This document shows positions 57,414-64,000 of a stretch of DNA of 64,000 bases, piece by piece (position 1 is the first letter of the stretch; every line of letters begins with the position of its first letter). The notes beneath the pieces were generated by a model. It did not search any database and was not told the DNA's origin. It saw nothing but the letters and a program-made list of their open reading frames with translations. Both the position numbers and the translations under genes were made by a program. Source of the stretch: Pleurotus djamor (lineage: Eukaryota > Basidiomycota > Agaricomycetes > Agaricales > Pleurotaceae); the NCBI GenBank assembly GCA_029747585.1, contig JAPEVF010000120.1, forward strand, positions 9,995 to 73,994, read 5' to 3'.

Positions 57414-59272
57414 GAGGACAGCTATTGCGTTCAAAGTCGAAGATGGAGGCTTGGAGCAAGGCGTCAAGATGGTGTTTTGCTCTAAAAAGAGCCTCGAGGT
57501 CTCCTCATGGCGTGCGGTGATGATCGATGACGGCATTGCTTTTCCCTGTGACCGATAGACTATTCAAGACTCAAACATGGAGGAATAACTGTTTGGTTCT
57601 ACCGGAATTTCTCCAAAAACACAAAACCGCACCGAAAAGGAAGAGGTAGTTGATACTGAAAGTTGATCAGACGGATGGGAGACAATCACGGAGTGGTCAT
57701 TGGGGGCGGGGGAGGGGACAGACGTCGAAAGGGAAGGCCTGGAGGAGAGTATACAGAGTACATAGTTGGTCCGATGGGATAACGGTAGAAACGAAAATTG
57801 GAGACGAGCGATGTAGTACTAGTACGGGATGATAACGAGGGAACCGATAGATATGGATGTAGGTAACGTTAGAAGAGGAAACGTCACGCAAGAAAAACTT
57901 CGTGATGTGAGGGTGAGGTAGATGACTGAGCACAAAATTAGTGAATGCGATGAGGACGTGGATACACGGTAAATCCTACCACACTGCTCGAGACCTTGAA
58001 TTGACCAGTAACCTACAACCGAAAGGGAAGAAGAATGCTTCTGTCAAATAACCGGCTCCCGTGAAAGCCAGAGTACGCGACCGTAGCCCAGCGACAGCGG
58101 GAGGAGTAAGAAATCTACATGGGGTGGTGTCAGCTGCGATATTGTAGAATTGAAACAACGAATAGCACCTCTCGCCCATGAGCGCGACTTAATCCTTAGG
58201 ACTTCAACTAGCCGTGGACCAGGAGCAAGCGGGGTAACAAAGGAAGCGACTTGAGACGTTACAACGGAACGAGTGAATTCGACCAGTTTGTGATGCGGGT
58301 TCGACCCATGCAGACACGTAATTTGGGATCCATGCCGCCTTGACAACTACGACAGTCAGCGCAGCGTGATAGGTTCTGAGTTCCCGCGATGAAAAGCCAA
58401 GCAGGGTTGGGAAGAAACAACTGAGAGGGTTGAGGTCGAAGTCAAGAGCCGTCAACGAGGAAAAGACGCACCTTTCATTTTCAACTTGGGTCCGATCCCA
58501 AGGCTCTCTAGGTGTCGACGTGCGAGCAACGCGAATGCGAGTCCAATGCCTACCCCGAAATTTAAACGTCGACTGAGGGGGAGCGTGCGTTCGGGTACGA
58601 TGCTCGTAGCTCGTAAGCACCCACATTACACTCCTCAGCCCCATCTCCGGGGCATTCGCGCTTTTAATGGTTGGGAGTGGATATGACTGTACTCTAGAAG
58701 AGCGGAATGGGATGAACGGTGATATGTGGTAGAAAGTAATACGCACCTTCAAGGTAGACTCGTACTCGACTCCGACTAAGGCATCGGGTGACCCAAAGAT
58801 GACGATATATCTCAAGAAGCGGACAGAAAAGGACCTGCCGTGTTGGGAGTGCGAGTTCGGGCGATGAAATGAGGTCACGCTAGACAGAGCACGGCGTCAG
58901 CATTATGAGATCAAAGGGACATTGGAAGAAAGTAAACACATACCTCGAAGCGCAAAGCATCCGTTACCCAGAATCGACATTGTTACCGCCGCCATTCTAG
59001 ACTTCAGCCTCCCAAAAATTCCGCTTCTCACACCCTGAGTGAGAAATAGTAATCAGTACCAGCCGGGGGAGATAAACGGTCAACGTACTAGCGAAGTCAT
59101 CGTACCGATGCTTGCTAAGTTTTTTTATCGGACACTGGGTCGGAATCATAGAGAGAGCATGCTCGAGCCATGCGATTCCTCCGTAGCATTTCATGAAAGA
59201 GGCCTTCGACCTTGAGCGTAGTGATGAGAGATCAAAAGACTTCAACGTGAGGGATGGACGAGGACAAAAGCG
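57414..59272. other. Gap between F-box genes, right arm
   Basis: About 1.9 kb. The part from 58.2 to 59.0 kb (minus) is another copy of the eroded module: it has an ATG-led start near 58997 (ATGGCGGCGGTAACAATG) and phrases such as GTCCGCTTCTTGAGATATAT, but stops interrupt it. The rest shows no gene. The long minus-strand open frame at 58204-58878 starts at a non-ATG codon and mixes several frames of the module. Confidence 0.4.
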
Positions 59273-59290
59273 ACGCGTAATCGCGCGCTA
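59273..59290 (-). repeat. 18-base element shared by F-box 3' flanks, copy c
   Basis: Exact complement of TAGCGCGCGATTACGCGT, 114 bases beyond the stop of the F-box gene at 59405-60649. Confidence 0.7.
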
Positions 59291-59404
59291 AAAAGAAATA
59301 TTAGCAAGCGCTTCGAAATAGGAGCCCTCTCCTGTCACAGGCCTTTTCACCCAAATCGTTCGTAACATTGTTCCTTTCGACCTAACCAGCCCGGGAAGCG
59401 GTAC

Positions 59405-60649
59405 TTAGATACAAGGATGAAGCTTTAGCTCATTACTCAAGCGCTCCCACCAGCCCTCAAATGACCACTTCCTCCTCATACCAACCAGCTCCGGCACACC
59501 ACCAACACGAGAGTAGCGAAGGACCACAGATGCGGGAATATGCCGTTCATGGCGGTACGCAATATCAACGACATTGAGAAGTGGATAGCGCTCCAGTAGC
59601 GGCTGGAGGTCAGCTAATGTGTACTGAGGTTCGTTGTTGTATGTGTTGCGGCCAAAGTGGATGTACGCGAGGCAGGGAGACGATATGGACATGAGGTTTT
59701 CAATGCTGAGCTATCGCGTGTAGTAGAAGCTGTCAGCTAAGGTGAGAATGGTAATCTACAACTATGCGGACTCACATGCTCCTCAATCTTTTGAAAAAAG
59801 CTCACATGAAGGAATCTCAGCGATGTGAGATAACTCCCGATCGTATCAATTGTATGAACATCATACATTATCCCAATCTCGAGTGAGACCACCCCTCTAA
59901 AGACAGGCTGCAAAGCCCTCGAAAACTGGGGATGGAAAGAATATACCGAGAGGTGTTTCATCGGAGCGATGTCACAGAGCCGATGCCAAGGAGTTTGGTA
60001 GATGCTCTCAAACGCTTCTAGCTTCTCCATNAAGGGGCGAAGACGAAAGTGACGGTGGGGATGGGAGGAGAGCGAGGATATGTGGCGTTGGTGTGTCGAA
60101 CGAAAGAAAAGCCAACGCGCGCGCTTGGGAGGAAAGGAACGATTTGAACAGCGCCGGATCAAAATCATCCGGACGAGGGCAGAAGAAATGCGTCAAAGCG
60201 ACAGGACTTGTGGGTTCTGAGGTTGAGGTTGGGCACAATGCTTCGATGTCGCAGTCTTGCCCGTATGCAAGGTAGAGCTTACGGAGATTTGTAAGGCGGG
60301 GTAGGACATGATGGATACGATTCCAAGATGATCCGTCAGACCGCCGATTGATTAATTGTATCACCCTCCTAGCGAGCTGCGGGTTGTTCTCTACCGCGAA
60401 GTGAAGGAGATGCACTCGTTCGGGAGAGAGGCGGGTACGCGGTTCGAGGTCTGATGTGTTTGATCCATGACACTGCCTGCTGGTACTTTGGTCATTGTCA
60501 ACGAGGATCGTCTCATAAATCGGTGCAATCGACAGGTTGTAGAAGGTATGGGAAACAGTGAGGAGCGGATGAAGGTCATTTCGACAGGGCGAGATTGAGA
60601 TGAGATCGGAAATGATCTCTTCCCAGAGCTCCAAAGGTAAGCCCTGCAT
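59405..60649 (-). CDS. F-box/LRR-like protein (family copy 5)
   Basis: Exons 60649-59776 and 59710-59405 give 392 residues once the N at 60031 is ignored; with it, the first exon is one base out of frame. The protein opens MQGLPLELWEEIISDLISIS, then CRNDLHPLLTVSHTFYNLSI and PIYETILVDND. The Leu-rich middle has VLPRLTNLRKLYLAYGQDCD, and the end reads WSFEGWWERLSNELKL. The last exon has 102 codons. The start lies just after an acceptor-like CACAG, so unlike copies 1, 3, 4 and 6 the start codon is not split off in a seven-base exon. Mirrored partner of the remnant at 35566-36014. Confidence 0.65.
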
Positions 60650-61345
60650 CTCTGTGAACTCAACGATCAGAATAGAGCTTGATATAGCGTAAATTATAAG
60701 ACCCACGGCTCACAATTTTCTCGAAGCAAGCGATTGATCTGATGAAGTCGAAGGTGACCGGTGATGGTTGGGTCGAAGACCGTAGAGTAGTCTGGTTCTC
60801 ATTGCGCCTCACTGTCACCTCGTGGTCCGATAAGATAAGCTCAAGTTAACCTCATGACCGCGTACAAACGCAGGAAGCCAGGGGATTATAGAGACATGGT
60901 GTGTGTAGGTAGCTGTGGAAGGGATTAGAGCGAGCGACGCTGAATGGTGAAGACGGAAGTGGAACGAAGGGATGAGAACGCGGAGAGTGGGATGATGGAT
61001 GAAGTTTCTGACGGTCATTTCAACCGTCCGGATAATTCTACGGTCGGAATAGAAATCCTCAAGGAAGCTCCCATCCTCAATACGTGCTCACTGTCTCGGT
61101 TTGTGGCTTCGAGTACATTGGGAGGTTGTGGAGGGAAGCCGTAGAGTAATAGAGCAGATAATTCCGTCCAACTTTCCAAGTCAGTTGCAGTGGCTATGCT
61201 TGACTTTGCACAAGAGCGCCAGGCCAAACACCACGACAGCCCTTTGTCCTGACTTCCATCATTCAAACTTTTGAAGTCGCACCGCCGGCTCACTAGTCCT
61301 ATTTCCAGTCTTCGCTTATCATTTTGACTCATCGGGACGCTCAAG
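60650..61345. promoter_or_regulatory. Shared upstream region of two divergent F-box genes
   Basis: About 700 bases between divergent start codons at 60649 (minus) and 61346 (plus). It must contain both promoters, but I see no clear TATA element or binding-site cluster. The mirrored region on the left arm is 35249-35565. Confidence 0.45.
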
Positions 61346-62638
61346 ATGCAAAGTACGTGCTCGAGCTCACCAGCCGCTTCGACTGTCTTTGTTCACTTTC
61401 GTGTCCCAGCATCATATCGTCACCTACCGATCGAACTCTGGCACATTGTCATCCTAGATCTCGGCCATTCTCCCTACCGAAACGGTCTCCGCCTTCTTCT
61501 CACAGTTTCTCGTGCTATACATAGCATGGTCATCCCGCTGATCTACGAATCCATCGTGATCGATGGCCAAGATATGGCCCAATCATACAATCGTTTCCAA
61601 CGGGACTCCCAGCCGTCTACATACCTCTGGTATTCCCGCGTCAAGCTCCTCAACTCCACACTCATCGTTAATCCCAATCTCGCGAAGCACATCAAGACCC
61701 TCGTCGGGACGATCCCAGATTCTGAGCCGTCCAATCCTATATGCCACCTTCTACCCCGCCTCACCAACCTCAAGAGTCTTCACATCGTCCATGAAGAAGA
61801 TCGGGACATACAAGCTCTCTTATCCACCTCTACTACAGCTCCGCCTATGCTCACTCTCCGGCACTTCGCCTGCCGCACTGTGGGCCACGCTGATTCTACT
61901 CCACTCAAAGCATTCCTACTCTCACAACGGTCGTCGTTGACCTTCCTCTCCCTCTCCGCGGGAACCGAAGTAATCACGACTCTGCCTCCATTATCTCTCG
62001 AGAAACTACATACATTTAAGAGCGTCTACCCAGACAAATGGGACACTGTGGTCATCATCGCGCCCGGTATACAACATCTCGAAACGTATTCATTCAATTC
62101 GCATTGGGTTCGGGACCCCAATGTTGTTTTCAAGAATTTGGTATCTCTGAAAATCACCGTCTTGTACAAAGCCGATGTTCTTAAACTCATCGGACCATGC
62201 CTTCAATCGCTTGCGTGGCTTCATCTCTCTTTACTCTACGATACCAAGCAACACGTACGTACCTCTCGCTTCCTCTATCATTATCAATTGAGCTTCACCA
62301 TTGTTTACAAGTTTGCCGTCGACGACTTCATGAACATATCTTCTCCGAGACTCTCATACATCCACTTTGGCAGGAAAGAAAGTGTTACCCCTCCTGCCCA
62401 CCCCCGTTGCTCCCGCAATGATCTACAACCATTATACGACCGTCATCCTTGTCTACGCATTGTTGATATCGCGTATCGAGACGTTCACACCAGTTCACTG
62501 GAGTCTAGTCAGGGCGCAAAGGTCTCTCGCTATTTCCGCGATCAGACAAAGTTGACACGGGAGGATGTGATTGTACCGAGTCCGTGGATATTCGAAGGGT
62601 GGTGGGAACCGTTGAAAGCCGAGTTAGAGCTCGAGTAG
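61346..62638 (+). CDS. F-box/LRR-like protein (family copy 6)
   Basis: Exons 61346-61352 (ATGCAAA before GTACGT), 61410-62254 and 62312-62638 give 392 residues with no break. The protein opens MQTSYRHLPIELWHIVILDL, then RNGLRLLLTVSRAIHSMVIP and LIYESIVIDGQD. A Leu-rich body follows (LLPRLTNLKSLHIVHEEDRD; SSLTFLSLSAGTEVITTLPP), and it ends RIVDIAYRDVH...EGWWEPLKAELELE. It is the mirrored, intact partner of 33933-35248. Both keep the LSLS...LPP and RYFRDQTK-type blocks, so selection seems to hold parts of the scaffold. Substrate unknown. Confidence 0.75.
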   Translation: MQSTCSSSPAASTVFVHFRVPASYRHLPIELWHIVILDLGHSPYRNGLRLLLTVSRAIHSMVIPLIYESIVIDGQDMAQSYNRFQRDSQPSTYLWYSRVKLLNSTLIVNPNLAKHIKTLVGTIPDSEPSNPICHLLPRLTNLKSLHIVHEEDRDIQALLSTSTTAPPMLTLRHFACRTVGHADSTPLKAFLLSQRSSLTFLSLSAGTEVITTLPPLSLEKLHTFKSVYPDKWDTVVIIAPGIQHLETYSFNSHWVRDPNVVFKNLVSLKITVLYKADVLKLIGPCLQSLAWLHLSLLYDTKQHVRTSRFLYHYQLSFTIVYKFAVDDFMNISSPRLSYIHFGRKESVTPPAHPRCSRNDLQPLYDRHPCLRIVDIAYRDVHTSSLESSQGAKVSRYFRDQTKLTREDVIVPSPWIFEGWWEPLKAELELE

Positions 62639-63100
62639 GTCACTTAATATGTAAAAGTTGTGCCTCTCCTTCCGACCGTAGCGTATAAATTTCAGATCAA
62701 GTTGCCATTCACAAATGTACTCTACTCTAGAACTATCCTGTACCACTACCGCCGTCGCTGGGGGAGAAGACAGATGGGGATCAACCTCCGGCGGCAGAAA
62801 AGAGAAGATCGGACAGTCGTACCCTCAATTCTTGCCCTACCATGATCGCCTCCTCCGCACCATCCATGGTTTCAGGCGCACGGCGTATTATCCACCGCTA
62901 AAGCGACTCGAGGGGTGGTATGCGCTGAATTGTAGAGACTTTGATGCTATGTATGATGGAAGTATGGTCAACGACGGGACGGAAACACGAAGAGAACTGT
63001 TGAGACGGAGGACGTACTCATAGAATCATCTTCGCGCTTGAGCACCAAGGGGATACAACGTTTTGAGGATGGCGAAAAGCCAGAGGATTCGCCGCTCTTG
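62639..63100. other. Gap right of the F-box array
   Basis: About 460 bases. An open frame at 62715-63023 (plus) would give 102 residues (FLPYHDRLLRTIHGFRRTAY and so on) with no known domain. I do not call it a gene. Confidence 0.35.
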
Positions 63101-63770
63101 TCAAGTTGTCAACGATTCAGTTTCCTAGTTCGTTCCCAAGGACTAGGTGATGGAAAAGGCCGCCAGAGTGCGTATACATCAGTGTTCCGAGTGGGAGAGT
63201 ATACAACGAGTGACACATGTACCTCCAAAAGCGCACAAGATTCATCATCCTTCAAGTCCAGTCCAGGTCCAGCATCATCCAAGTCATCCGATCCACTTTG
63301 AATCCTCAACAGCGTGTCAATCCTGAAAGAAATGGGTACCGTCGACCAGAATCGTTGAGATGAGACAGAGGTGAGCAAGAGGAATGCATACCTACCTGCC
63401 TTCATCCCCATCGCGACGAGCTCCCCATAACCAGCGACTGTATCAAGGGATGAGCTCGGAAGTCTGCTGATAAGTCCATGAGGTGGGGAGCCTCGGGGGA
63501 GCCTCAAGGCGAGAATAGGTAGCTGAATGTTGCCCCGCCTGGAGATTATTGAGATAGATATAATGTTCGACGTGAGCGCTGGGCACGAAGAAGAGATATG
63601 AGATGTGTAGACAACAGATGTGTTAGCTAGAGAGGATGGACGCCGCGTCATCAAGCGCCTACAGAGGTCAGGGAGAATGATAGGAGTTTCTCCTGTCGAG
63701 TCTGAGTGCGACTCGTCCACTGCATTGGGCGTGTCCGATGCGTTACTTAGAGTAATCCCGGCAAAACAGA
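63101..63770 (-). CDS. Hypothetical protein, 5' end not found
   Basis: Three minus-strand segments splice well. The first runs from about 63770 (YFTFCFAGITLSNASDTP) through LPDLCRRLMTRRPSSL to GELVAMGMKAG. An intron with donor GTATGC near 63395 and acceptor TTTCAG follows. Next is IDTLLRIQSGSDDLDDAGPG to SCALLE, then an intron starting GTACAT, then EETESLTT and a stop at 63101-63103. The frame is closed by TAG upstream of the first segment, so an earlier exon is needed, perhaps beyond the window. The early LSNASDTPNAVDESHSDSTG stretch is Ser/Asp-rich. I recognise no family. Confidence 0.4.
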
Positions 63771-64000
63771 ATGTAAAATACTCCTACTACGGCTTGAAAT
63801 TCGCGATTGTGTCTCTTCCACACGGATTTGATTGAACCTCCGAGGCCGTAGTTGATCCTCTCTCTTTTCCTACGCTTCTTCTCCCATCGATCTGCAGCCA
63901 CGAATGGAGCGATTCAAGAACAGCCGCAGCTCTCTCTTGGCTGGTCCTCGCCGGTCCGCTTCAATGGCGCACTAAGATAGACGAAAAATTTGAGTACCAT
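63771..64000. other. Right end of the window
   Basis: Nothing certain. An ATG at 63904 begins a short basic frame (MERFKNSRSSLLAGPRRSAS) after a pyrimidine-rich leader, but it meets TAA within 25 codons and no donor saves it. It may be the start of a plus-strand gene continuing past the window. Confidence 0.25.

Larger units (their letters stand above)
52300..62640 (-). repeat. Old inverted repeat, right arm
   Basis: Mirrored partner of about 33600-42400, with the same three-gene F-box order reversed and complemented. Partner segments are listed for the left arm. This arm is somewhat longer, mainly through extra sequence at 57.4-59.3 and 60.65-61.3 kb. Confidence 0.65.

Noticed and set aside
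58290..58310. GGGTTCGACCC, another B-box-like sequence
   Set aside because: No acceptor stem or anticodon arm can be drawn from the flanks.
58204..58878. 224-codon minus-strand frame
   Set aside because: It passes through splice-like sites and module sequence whose copies are in other frames; not supported as one protein.
27751..62640. Idea that the inverted array is a mating-type locus
   Set aside because: No homeodomain pair, pheromone receptor or pheromone precursor was seen; repeats and F-box genes alone do not support it.

Overview
The window reads as nuclear DNA of a basidiomycete fungus, probably an Agaricomycete. Genes are dense and carry many 40-110 nt GT-AG introns. The gene content also fits: Zn2Cys6 regulators with a CNFCR signature, septin-type GTPases, yeast-type amino-acid enzymes, and F-box/LRR proteins that open with an ELWxxI...RNDLHPLL box. 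No species can be named from the sequence alone. Exon structures below were assembled by hand; for most genes the exon lengths sum to whole codons.

Region 1 (0-27 kb) is an ordinary gene-rich segment. In order it holds an N-rich F-box protein, a SET/MYND protein, a five-exon membrane protein, a 984-residue AT-hook/Cys-rich protein with an AlkB-like C-terminus, RIO1 kinase, dihydroxy-acid dehydratase (ILV3, minus), a Zn2Cys6 regulator, a septin-type GTPase whose frame can run on into two Zn2Cys6 clusters, a second septin-type GTPase, chorismate mutase (ARO7, minus), and a 2-oxoglutarate/Fe(II) oxygenase (minus) whose 5' end is lost beside a minisatellite.

Region 2 (27.7-63 kb) is accessory DNA built from two superimposed inverted duplications. 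The younger pair (about 27.75-33.27 and 44.83-50.43 kb) carries a C2H2 zinc-finger regulator followed by a Ser/Gly-rich coding segment. The right copy is intact; the left is damaged by a nonsense codon and a +1 shift. The older, more diverged pair (about 33.6-42.4 and 52.3-62.6 kb) carries three F-box genes per arm in mirrored order, with eroded flanking modules. The right copy of the young repeat sits in the central spacer of the old one.

Two kinds of N occur. Dense Ns (1-800 and 21.1-22.75 kb) replace single bases without breaking frames and look like masked polymorphism. Isolated Ns touching homopolymers act as one surplus base: dropping them restores frame in three genes.

The most interesting candidates are the septin-Zn2Cys6 arrangement at 16.3-19.5 kb and the nested inverted F-box/C2H2 architecture.
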